This document shows positions 51,759 to 59,272 of a DNA stretch of 64,000 nt, in pieces. Below the pieces are notes generated by a model, which was not told the origin of the DNA, searched no databases, and saw only the letters and a list, made by a program, of their open reading frames with translations. The translations under genes were made by a program, and so were the position numbers. How positions within the stretch are numbered: the first letter of the stretch is position 1; every line of letters begins with the position of its first letter. The DNA is from Uliginosibacterium gangwonense DSM 18521 (GTDB taxonomy: Bacteria > Pseudomonadota > Gammaproteobacteria > Burkholderiales > Rhodocyclaceae), in contig NZ_KB892836.1 of the NCBI RefSeq assembly GCF_000373965.1, positions 739-64,738 of the forward strand, written 5' to 3'.

Positions 51759-52970
51759 ATGCCTTACAGTACACCTCTTTTCACCTTGCGCATCGCTTGC
51801 GCCTTATGCCTTGGCATTCTTGTAGCATGCTCAAGTGCGCCTGACAAACGCCAGAAGCCAGAAGACCCCGCCCTGCGAAGCCTTACTGAGCATGCCTACA
51901 GCCCGGGCCCTAGTGTCGGCACCCAGCAACACACTGAAACGCTCGACGGGCCGGATGGCGGGCTGCAGATCAGCCTGATCGCCCCCAACCTTGCAGGCAG
52001 CTATCCGCTTGTCATCTATCTTCCAGGCCTGGGGGATCAGGTCACAGGCGGAGAACCTTGGCGCAAGGCATGGGCTGGTGCAGGGTATGCCGTATTGTCG
52101 GTGCAGGACAGGCAGGACGGGATGCCGCTGCTCGCCTCTGAAAAGGCACGCAAGGGCGACATTGGCGGCATGGCGCGCGATGCTTCAAGCAGTGAGCGGC
52201 GCACCACCCGCATCAAGAACACACTCTTTGCCCTGAAGACGGCCCAACAGCGGGCACGGCAGAACCAGCCCCTGTTTGCCTCCATCGATTTCTCCCGGGT
52301 CGTTGTAGCGGGCTTTGACACCGGGGCATTTGCTGCCTTGGCTTTCAGTGCGGAAGCCGGCAGCCCGGCCCCCGCAGATGCCATTCCGGGCTTGAAGGGC
52401 ATCATCGCCATCAGCCCCGCCCCGCCAGAGAACTTCAGTGCGCATGGCCGCTATGGAGCCACTCATCTTCCGGTTCTGCTGGTCAGCTCAGATGCCGATT
52501 TCGATGAATACGGCATTATCAACGACATTGGCATCCGCATCGCGCCCTTCCAGGCCATGCCCAAGGAAGACAAGTATCTGCTCTCCTTCAAGCAAATCAG
52601 CCACCGGGCCTTGTCAGGTGACACCTCTTCACGCATGCCAGATGAAATGCAGGGCTCGCGCCAGCGCGGAGGTGACAAAGGCGGGCCACCAGGAGGCGGC
52701 GGACGTGGCAGAGAAGGTGGTCCAAATGGAGGTGGGGGCAACAGGCCTGGCATGGAAGGTGGCGGCCCCGGCATGGGTAAAGGCCCAGATGGCGGCCCTG
52801 ATCAACGAGGCGGACCGGGGCAAGGAGGGGAAGCGCTGCAAACCGTGATGAATAGTGTGAGCCTTGCCTTCCTGCAGGCCTACGTTCATCAAAACGAGCA
52901 GGCGCTTGATTGGCTGAGCCTGGATGCCTCGCGCTGGCTACGCCCATACGGAAGCCTCAGCATCAAGTAG
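51759..52970 (+). CDS. Lipoprotein with alpha/beta-hydrolase-like fold and Gly-rich insert
   Basis: 403 residues. The lipobox LVACS puts a lipid-modified Cys near residue 24. Residues about 65-285 look like a dienelactone-hydrolase or PAF-acetylhydrolase-type fold: LVIYLPGLGDQVTGGEPWRKAWAGAGYAVLSVQDR, VVVAGFDTGAFAALAFSAEAG, GIIAISPAP, LPVLLVSSDADFDEY. The nucleophile elbow, normally GxSxG, is GFDTG with Asp187 where Ser is expected, so it is either inactive or uses Asp. Residues about 305-360 are a Gly/Pro-rich insert (GGPPGGGGRGREGGPNGGGG). A helical C-terminus follows (LQTVMNSVSLAFLQAYVHQ). Function unknown; stands alone with its own terminator-bounded position. Confidence 0.75.
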   Translation: MPYSTPLFTLRIACALCLGILVACSSAPDKRQKPEDPALRSLTEHAYSPGPSVGTQQHTETLDGPDGGLQISLIAPNLAGSYPLVIYLPGLGDQVTGGEPWRKAWAGAGYAVLSVQDRQDGMPLLASEKARKGDIGGMARDASSSERRTTRIKNTLFALKTAQQRARQNQPLFASIDFSRVVVAGFDTGAFAALAFSAEAGSPAPADAIPGLKGIIAISPAPPENFSAHGRYGATHLPVLLVSSDADFDEYGIINDIGIRIAPFQAMPKEDKYLLSFKQISHRALSGDTSSRMPDEMQGSRQRGGDKGGPPGGGGRGREGGPNGGGGNRPGMEGGGPGMGKGPDGGPDQRGGPGQGGEALQTVMNSVSLAFLQAYVHQNEQALDWLSLDASRWLRPYGSLSIK

Positions 52971-52976
52971 CTTGCT

Positions 52977-53011
52977 ACTGTGTGGCTGAGTACGAAAAAC
53001 AGCCGCACAGT
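52977..53011. other. Hairpin after the lipoprotein gene
   Basis: ACTGTGTGGCTG (52977-52988) pairs with CAGCCGCACAGT (53000-53011), 12 bp with one G-T wobble. There is no T run, so it is not a normal intrinsic terminator. It lies between the lipoprotein stop and the transporter-kinase gene. Confidence 0.6.
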
Positions 53012-53072
53012 GCCACAACTCAAGTAGTCACTTCAGAGGTTACAATCGGGCCTGATTTCCGTATGGCCCGCG

Positions 53073-56000
53073 ATGACACATCCCGACTCCGCCACTCCGA
53101 TTGTTGAGCCCCCACAGCGCGTTGTCAAAGTGCGGCGCGACTACAACACCTGGGTGGCAAACGAAACGCTTGAGGATTACGCCCTGCGCTTCACCCCACA
53201 TGGCTTCCGCAAGTGGTCAGAAATGCGCGTGGCCAACACAGCGTTTGGCGCAGCCTCCTTTCTGGTGCTGGAAGCCGTCGGGGCGACCATGCTGGTCAAC
53301 GCAGGCTTCATCAATGCGTTCTGGGCGATCCTGGCGACCGGGCTGATCATTTTTCTGATCGGCCTGCCCATCAGCCATGCGGCCGCCCGCTGTGGTCTGG
53401 ATATGGACCTGCTGACCCGTGGCGCAGGCTTTGGCTACATCGGCTCGACCATCACCTCTTTCATCTACGCCTCTTTCACCTTCATCTTCTTTGCGCTTGA
53501 AGCAGCCATCATGGCCTATGCGCTGGAGCTGGCATTCCACCTCCCCCCCGCCTGGGGCTATCTGGTCAGCGCACTGGTCATCATTCCACTGGTCACCCAC
53601 GGGGTCACCGCGATCACCCGGCTGCAGGCCTGGACGCAACCCATCTGGCTGGCCCTGCTCGTTTTGCCATACGCTTTTGTGCTGGTGCAGGAACCTGCTG
53701 TACTGACGGGGCTGCTCCACTACCCTGGCAAGGACGCCACGGGCGCCGCGTTTTCAATGCCCTTGTTTGGTGCTGCATTAACCGTAGGCATCGCGCTGGT
53801 GACCCAGATGGGCGAGCAGGCCGATTACCTGCGCTTCATGCCTGCACGCTCGGCCAAAAACAGACGCCGTTGGTGGCTGGCCGTTGTGCTGGGTGGCCCC
53901 GGCTGGGTTGTGCCGGGTGTAGCCAAGATGCTGGGCGGCGCGCTGCTTGCCTATCTGGCCTTGCGCAACGCCGTGCCTGCAGCAAAGGCGGTCGACCCCA
54001 ACCAGATGTATCTGATCGGCTTCTCTCACGTTGTTAACAACGGAACGCTGGCAGTCGGTCTCACAGTGCTGTTTGTTGTGCTCTCGCAGATCAAGATCAA
54101 CGTCACCAACGCCTACGCGGGCTCGCTGGCATGGTCCAACTTCTTTGCGCGCCTCACGCACAGCCACCCGGGCCGTGTGGTGTGGGTCGTGTTCAACACC
54201 CTGATCGCGTTATTGCTGATGGAGCTGGACGTATTCCAGGCGCTCGGCCAAGTCCTGGGCCTGTACTCCAACGTGGCCATATCCTGGATGAGCGCAGTAG
54301 TCGCCGATCTGGTCATCAACAAGCCCCTCGGGCTCTCCCCCCGCCACATCGAATTCAAGCGCAGCCATCTCTACGACATCAACCCGGTCGGCGTGGGGGC
54401 CATGGCAATTGCCTCGGCAGCCTCCATCGCAGCATTCAGTGGCATCCTGGGCATAAGTGTGCAGCCTTATGCATGCTTCATTGCCATACTCACCGCGTTT
54501 GTGATGGCGCCCTTGATTGCGTGGCTCACCGGCGGCAAATACTATCTGGTCAGGCACGCGGCAACACCAGCAACAGGCATGCAGCGTTGCAGCATCTGTG
54601 AGCGCGAATACGAAGCGCAAGACACCACCCATTGCCCCGCCTATGCGGGCACCATCTGCTCGCTGTGCTGCTCGCTCGATGCGCGTTGCCACGACCTGTG
54701 CAAACCCGGCGCCAACCTCTCGGGCCAATGGAACGGGCTCTTGCAACGCCTGCTGCCTCGCTCCGTTACGCCCTATCTTGACGCGGGGCTGGTCCATTAC
54801 CTGCTGCTGATGTTGGGCATCACCCCTGTGCTGGCAGGCTTGCTGGGCCTGCTCTACATCCATGAGGTCATGACCCTGGCCCCCACACAGGCGACACTGG
54901 TCCCGCATCTGCAGCAAGTTTTCATCAAAGCCTTCTCGGCACTTTTTCTGCTCTCGGGCATTGGTGCATGGTGGATGGTGCTGACGCACAAAAGCAGGCA
55001 GGTGGCGCAGGAAGAATCCAACCGCCAGACCCACCTGCTGATGCAGGAAATTGACGCCCACCAACGCACCGACAGCCAGTTGCAAAAGGCCAAGCAAGCC
55101 GCAGATCAGGCCAACCTCGCCAAGAGCCGCTACATCACCGCCATCAGCCATGAGTTACGTACACCGCTGAACAGCATTCTTGGCTATGCGCAAATCCTGG
55201 ATGGTGATGAATCCATCCCGGCCAACCGCAGGCAGGCAATCAGCGTGATCCGCAAGAGCGGGGACCACCTGCTGTCTGTCATTGAAGGCACACTGGATAT
55301 TGCCCGCATCGAAGGGGGCAAGCTCACGCTGGAAGCCAAGCCCTTCGATTTCCCCGATTTTCTGCAACAGATCGTCGGCATGTTTGAATTACAGGCGCAT
55401 AACAAGGGTCTGCATTTCCGCTACGCACCAACAGGTGAAATGCCGCGCATCGTGCGGGCGGATCAGCACCGCCTGCGCCAGATTCTGATCAACGTGCTGG
55501 GCAATGCAGTCAAATTCACCAATCTGGGGGGCGTAGACTTCCGCGTGGAATATCGGCGGGATATGGCCACCTTTGAAATCCATGACAGCGGCCCGGGCAT
55601 CCCTGCTGACGACATCGAACGCATCTTTGAACCCTTTGTACGCGGCAGCAAGGCGCAGGCGGGCGGCAGTGGCGTGGGGCTGACCATTGCGCGCATGCTC
55701 ACCACGCTGATGGGCGGTGAGATGCAGGTTGCCAGCAAACCCGGCCAAGGCAGCACCTTCCGCATCCGGCTCTTCCTGCCACAAATCCATTCAGCCCAGG
55801 CCGCGCAAGATCTCCCACGGCTCAACCGAGTGGGTTATGTGGGCATCCGGCGGCGCATCCTGGTCGTGGATAACGAAAAGGTCGACCGGGATATGCTGCA
55901 AAGCGTGCTGGACCCATTGGGCTTCCAGGTCGAACAGGCGGCCAGCGGCGAAGAATGCCTTGAAATGCTGGCTGGTTTTGCGCCCCATCTCATTTTCATG

Positions 56001-56477
56001 GATCTGGCCATGCCCGGCATTGATGGCTGGGAAACCATTCGCCGCATCCGTGCCCAAGGTCTCAGTGATGCGCATATCGCCATCCTCTCGGCCAATGCCT
56101 TTGACAAGGGGCTGGAAAATGACGTTCAGATCAGCACGGAGGATTTCATCCTCAAGCCCTTGCGTGTTGAGGAACTGCTGGACTGGCTTGGCCGCAAGCT
56201 CGACTTGAGCTGGGTGAGTGCAGATGTACCTGTCACGCCCCCTGCACCGCCACCCAGTCAGCCCAAGGCACTCATCCCGCCAGCAGCACATCAGACGCTT
56301 GCGCTGGAAGAACTCATAAAACTTGGTTATCTGCGTGGCATTCTCAACAAACTGGGTGAAATCGAGCGGGAGAAGGAGGAGTACACCGAGTTTGTCAAAG
56401 TCCTGCGTGATCTGGCCCGGCAGTTCCAATTCGATGCCATGCTGGAAATTCTAAGAAAGGCCCGCGATGTCCGCTGA
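53073..56477 (+). CDS. NCS1-type transporter fused to hybrid histidine kinase
   Basis: 1134 residues. Residues about 35-470 are a nucleobase:cation symporter-1 (purine/uracil/allantoin/hydantoin) transporter with about twelve helices (RVANTAFGAASFLVLEAVGATMLVNAG, GFGYIGSTITSF, VTQMGEQADYLRFMP). A cytoplasmic cysteine-rich module follows (eight Cys between 506 and 543: CxxC...CPAYAGTICSLCC...RCHDLC). Then come two helices (about 570-595, 620-640), a coiled coil, HisKA with His693 (SHELRTPLNSILGY), ATPase (DSGPGIPADD, GSGVGLTIARML), a receiver with Asp977 (IFMDLAMPG) and a helical tail. It probably senses or transports a ureide or nucleobase and phosphorylates the overlapping LuxR-type regulator. 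No clear ribosome site at ATG 53073. Confidence 0.93.
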   Translation: MTHPDSATPIVEPPQRVVKVRRDYNTWVANETLEDYALRFTPHGFRKWSEMRVANTAFGAASFLVLEAVGATMLVNAGFINAFWAILATGLIIFLIGLPISHAAARCGLDMDLLTRGAGFGYIGSTITSFIYASFTFIFFALEAAIMAYALELAFHLPPAWGYLVSALVIIPLVTHGVTAITRLQAWTQPIWLALLVLPYAFVLVQEPAVLTGLLHYPGKDATGAAFSMPLFGAALTVGIALVTQMGEQADYLRFMPARSAKNRRRWWLAVVLGGPGWVVPGVAKMLGGALLAYLALRNAVPAAKAVDPNQMYLIGFSHVVNNGTLAVGLTVLFVVLSQIKINVTNAYAGSLAWSNFFARLTHSHPGRVVWVVFNTLIALLLMELDVFQALGQVLGLYSNVAISWMSAVVADLVINKPLGLSPRHIEFKRSHLYDINPVGVGAMAIASAASIAAFSGILGISVQPYACFIAILTAFVMAPLIAWLTGGKYYLVRHAATPATGMQRCSICEREYEAQDTTHCPAYAGTICSLCCSLDARCHDLCKPGANLSGQWNGLLQRLLPRSVTPYLDAGLVHYLLLMLGITPVLAGLLGLLYIHEVMTLAPTQATLVPHLQQVFIKAFSALFLLSGIGAWWMVLTHKSRQVAQEESNRQTHLLMQEIDAHQRTDSQLQKAKQAADQANLAKSRYITAISHELRTPLNSILGYAQILDGDESIPANRRQAISVIRKSGDHLLSVIEGTLDIARIEGGKLTLEAKPFDFPDFLQQIVGMFELQAHNKGLHFRYAPTGEMPRIVRADQHRLRQILINVLGNAVKFTNLGGVDFRVEYRRDMATFEIHDSGPGIPADDIERIFEPFVRGSKAQAGGSGVGLTIARMLTTLMGGEMQVASKPGQGSTFRIRLFLPQIHSAQAAQDLPRLNRVGYVGIRRRILVVDNEKVDRDMLQSVLDPLGFQVEQAASGEECLEMLAGFAPHLIFMDLAMPGIDGWETIRRIRAQGLSDAHIAILSANAFDKGLENDVQISTEDFILKPLRVEELLDWLGRKLDLSWVSADVPVTPPAPPPSQPKALIPPAAHQTLALEELIKLGYLRGILNKLGEIEREKEEYTEFVKVLRDLARQFQFDAMLEILRKARDVR

Positions 56478-57399
56478 AGCTCTCGAACGCGAAATATCCG
56501 ATATCGTCCTGATCGTGGATGATGTGCCGGAAAATCTGGCGCTGTTGCATGACGCGCTGGACGAAGCGGGCTACACCGTATTGGTGGCCACCAATGGCGA
56601 ATCCGCGCTGCAACGCGCCCATCAAAGTCTGCCAGACGTCATTCTGCTCGATGCCCTCATGCCCGGCATGGATGGGTTTGAAGTTGCCCGTCGCCTCAAG
56701 GCCGACTACGCCACGCACCATATCCCCATTGTATTCATGACGGGGCTGACCGAAACCGAGCATGTGGTCGCGGCCTTTTCCGCAGGGGGTGCCGATTACG
56801 TCACCAAGCCCATCCGCCCCGCAGAAGTGCTGGCACGAATCGCTGCGCATATGCAAAATGCAAGGCAGATGCGCCAGGCCCGAACCGCACTGGACGCATT
56901 CGGACAGGCAACAGTGGCCGTGCGTGCCAGTGATGGCAAGCTGGTCTGGCAAACACCCCTTTCGCGCAAAATGCTCAAAGAGTATTTCAACATTGCCGAA
57001 GGCGAGACGCCAGTACGTCTGCTGGCCTGGATCGCTGAAGCAGACGCCGCACACAAACAAGGCCGGGAAGCCAACCCCTTGCTTCTGGAAGATGGACAAC
57101 GCAGATTGCTGGCCTCTTTTCATGACCAGACGGGCGACCAGGAGTGGCTGGTGGTATTGCGCGAAGAAAATGATGCCTCATCGGTTGAGGCGCTGATCGC
57201 TGCATTCCGCCTGACCCAGCGGGAGGCTGAAGTGCTCTACTGGGTCACCATGGGCAAGACCAGCAAGGATATCGGGGACATCCTCGGCAGCAGCCCACGC
57301 ACCGTCAACAAGCATCTTGAACACGTCTTTGAGAAACTAGGCGTAGAGACACGCACTGCCGCAGCCAACCTAGCCATGAGCAAGCTGCGCAGCAACTGA
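56467..57399 (+). CDS. LuxR-family response regulator
   Basis: 310 residues. Receiver domain (about 15-130) with phospho-acceptor Asp62 (VILLDALMPGMDG), the acidic pair in IVDDVPE and Lys in VTKPIRP. A central PAS-like segment (about 140-230; QATVAVRASDGKLVWQTPL) lies before a LuxR-type HTH (about 245-305: LTQREAEVLYWVTMGKTSKDIGDILGSSPRTVNKHLEHVFEKLGV). It overlaps the transporter-kinase gene by 11 bases and is surely its output partner. Targets are not shown, but the adjacent urea/ureide genes are obvious candidates. Its TGA stop lies inside the target duplication of the element that follows. Confidence 0.95.
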   Translation: MSAEALEREISDIVLIVDDVPENLALLHDALDEAGYTVLVATNGESALQRAHQSLPDVILLDALMPGMDGFEVARRLKADYATHHIPIVFMTGLTETEHVVAAFSAGGADYVTKPIRPAEVLARIAAHMQNARQMRQARTALDAFGQATVAVRASDGKLVWQTPLSRKMLKEYFNIAEGETPVRLLAWIAEADAAHKQGREANPLLLEDGQRRLLASFHDQTGDQEWLVVLREENDASSVEALIAAFRLTQREAEVLYWVTMGKTSKDIGDILGSSPRTVNKHLEHVFEKLGVETRTAAANLAMSKLRSN

Positions 57400-57400
57400 G

Positions 57401-57541
57401 AACCTGTTCAGAATCTGTAGCGAGAGGCCATGATCGGGGCTCATGCGCTGCTCGAAATCCTCATTTATCAAACATAAACTCCGGTTTCTGCGCTGCTCTT
57501 CACCCCGCTGACGGCCTCTCGCTACAGATTCTGAACAGGTT
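57401..57541. mobile_element. MITE-like element with 29-bp inverted repeats and 5-bp target duplication
   Basis: Perfect 29-bp terminal inverted repeats (57401-57429, beginning AACCTGTTCAGAATC, and 57513-57541) flank 83 bases without a gene. The direct repeat CTGAG stands immediately outside both ends (57396-57400 and 57542-57546), a clear target-site duplication. Total length is 141 bases and there is no transposase, so it is non-autonomous. It landed on the stop codon of the response regulator and kept it intact. When transcribed, the arms would fold into a very stable hairpin that may affect transcription into urtA. Confidence 0.88.
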
Positions 57542-57685
57542 CTGAGAGAGGTGGCGATCCCCGACTACGCAATCTGACGTATTTTCGCTCCAGCCCGGCT
57601 TCCTTAATCTGGCACTGCGCCGTGATCAAACCCACGGCAAAGCATGACACCTGCAAACCCAGCCAGCATTAAGGAGCCATTCCTC

Positions 57686-58957
57686 ATGAAAGACCGTCGC
57701 ACCTTCATCAAGGCAACAGTAATCTCCAGCGCCATTGCGGCAATGGGGCTCGCGTCCTTCTCCGCCAGCGCAGCTGATACCATCAAGGTTGGCATCCTGC
57801 ATTCACTGTCTGGCACCATGGCCATCTCGGAAACCGCGCTCAAAGAAACCGCGCTGATGACCATCGACGAGATCAACAAATCCGGCGGCGTACTCGGCAA
57901 AAAGCTTGAGCCCGTGGTGGTCGACCCCGCCTCCAACTGGCCGCTGTTTGCCGAAAAGGCCCGCCAGTTACTCAGCAAGGATAAGGTAGCCGTCACTTTT
58001 GGCTGTTGGACTTCCGTATCCCGCAAGTCGGTTTTGCCGGTCTATAAGGAACTGAATGGCCTGCTCTTCTACCCCGTGCAATATGAAGGCGAAGAGCTTG
58101 AAAAGAACGTGTTCTACACGGGCGCTGCGCCCAACCAACAGGCGATTCCCGCTGTGGAATACCTGATGAGCAAGGATGGTGGCGAGGCCAAACGCTTTGT
58201 GCTGCTGGGCACCGACTATGTATATCCGCGCACGACCAACAAGATCCTGCGCGCCTTCCTGAAGTCCAAAGGCGTAGCCGATGCCGACATCATGGAAGAG
58301 TACACGCCGTTCGGCCACAGTGATTATCAGACCATCATTGCCAAGATCAAGAAGTTCGCTTCCGAAGGCAAGAAGACTGCCGTGGTATCCACCATCAATG
58401 GCGACTCGAATGTGCCTTTCTACAAGGAACTTGGCAACGCAGGGCTGAAGGCAACCGATGTACCGGTTGTGGCTTTCTCGGTGGGCGAAGAGGAACTGCG
58501 TGGCGTGGATACCAAACCGCTAGTTGGTCACCTCGCCTCCTGGAACTACTTCATGTCGCTGAAGAATCCCGAGAACGACAAGTTCGTGAAGATGTACAAG
58601 GAATGGGCCAAGAAGCAAAAGCTCCCCAATGCTGACAAGGTTGTGACCAACGACCCGATGGAAGCCACCTACATCGGCATCCACATGTGGAAGCAAGCGG
58701 TGGAAAAGGCCAAGAGCACGGATGTCGACAAGGTGATTGCAGCCATGTCGGGGCAAACCTTCAAGGCCCCCAGCGGATTTGTCGCCAAGATGGATGAGAA
58801 GAACCACCACCTACACAAACCGGTCTTCATCGGTGAGGTCAAAGCAGACGGCCAATTCAACGTTGTGTGGAAGACGCCCGGTCCGGTCAAAGCCCAGCCT
58901 TGGAGCCCATTTATTGCGGGTAACGACAAGAAGAAAGACGAACCGGATAGCAAATAG
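57686..58957 (+). CDS. urtA: UrtA-like urea/short-chain-amide ABC substrate-binding protein
   Basis: 423 residues with a twin-arginine-type signal (DRRTFIKATVISSAIAAMGLASFSASAAD). The body is a type-1 periplasmic binding fold of the UrtA/AmiC/FmdD group: KVGILHSLSGTMAISE, VVVDPASNWPLFAEKARQL, VTFGCWTSVSRKSVLPV, FYPVQYEGEE, FYTGAAPNQQAIPAVEYL, TDYVYPRTTNKI. UrtA captures urea for the UrtBCDE importer. None of urtBCDE follows; the gene is solitary, ending in a terminator. ATG 57686 has AAGGAG 9 bases upstream. It may serve an importer elsewhere or present ligand to the transporter-kinase encoded upstream. Confidence 0.93.
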   Translation: MKDRRTFIKATVISSAIAAMGLASFSASAADTIKVGILHSLSGTMAISETALKETALMTIDEINKSGGVLGKKLEPVVVDPASNWPLFAEKARQLLSKDKVAVTFGCWTSVSRKSVLPVYKELNGLLFYPVQYEGEELEKNVFYTGAAPNQQAIPAVEYLMSKDGGEAKRFVLLGTDYVYPRTTNKILRAFLKSKGVADADIMEEYTPFGHSDYQTIIAKIKKFASEGKKTAVVSTINGDSNVPFYKELGNAGLKATDVPVVAFSVGEEELRGVDTKPLVGHLASWNYFMSLKNPENDKFVKMYKEWAKKQKLPNADKVVTNDPMEATYIGIHMWKQAVEKAKSTDVDKVIAAMSGQTFKAPSGFVAKMDEKNHHLHKPVFIGEVKADGQFNVVWKTPGPVKAQPWSPFIAGNDKKKDEPDSK

Positions 58958-58980
58958 GCACATCTTAGTCTCCCCAATAC

Positions 58981-59008
58981 GCCTCACCCCTACAGGTGGG
59001 GCGTTTTT
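58981..59008 (+). terminator. Intrinsic terminator after urtA
   Basis: GCCTCACC (58981-58988) pairs with GGTGGGGC (58995-59002), one T-G wobble, followed by GTTTTT. It separates urtA from the GntR operon. Confidence 0.85.
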
Positions 59009-59077
59009 CTTTGTGCGCGCGCCTCATGAGAAGAACGTTTCTATTTCTTTTATTCAATATCCCACAATTACGGTAAT

Positions 59078-59125
59078 GCCATTCGAAATGGTGCAGCGGT
59101 GCAAAAACACACCCGCCTTGGTGCA
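59078..59125 (+). promoter_or_regulatory. Possible NtrC-type enhancer half-sites
   Basis: Three GGTGCA half-sites (59090-59095, 59098-59103, 59120-59125), the first as AAATGGTGCA, which matches the right half of the NtrC consensus. They lie about 85-130 bases upstream of the sigma-54 promoter, the usual enhancer distance. Left halves are poorly conserved. Confidence 0.35.
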
Positions 59126-59208
59126 AGCGTCTCCCTCTTTACCAGATCATTCACGCACATCAAAATATAAATCCTTTAAAAACAATAAATTGAGAAATAA
59201 TTAGTGAT

Positions 59209-59224
59209 TGGCACGTAGGTTGCT
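59209..59224 (+). promoter_or_regulatory. Consensus sigma-54 promoter of ureide operon
   Basis: TGGCACG (59209-59215), four bases, TTGC (59220-59223), then T: a full match to the -24/-12 consensus. The predicted start near 59235 falls inside the GntR palindrome and about 40 bases before the gntR ATG. It predicts activation by an enhancer-binding protein such as NtrC. Confidence 0.85.
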
Positions 59225-59228
59225 ATGA

Positions 59229-59261
59229 ACTGGTACAACCAGTCATACCAGTTGTACCAGT
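59229..59261. promoter_or_regulatory. GntR operator palindrome over start site and leader
   Basis: ACTGGTACAAC (59229-59239) and GTTGTACCAGT (59251-59261) are perfect 11-bp inverted arms. TGGTACAACCA within it fits the FadR-type TGGT-N3-ACCA pattern. It ends a base or two before the gntR ribosome site (AGAGGA), so the encoded regulator probably represses its own operon. Confidence 0.85.
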
Positions 59262-59272
59262 GAGAGGACAAC

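Noticed and set aside
52977-53011. Hairpin considered as an intrinsic terminator
   Set aside because: No T run follows on either strand.
57399-57543. Inverted repeat considered only as an ordinary intrinsic terminator
   Set aside because: The arms are 83 bases apart, there is no T run, and exact CTGAG duplications flank the ends, which fits a transposed element better.
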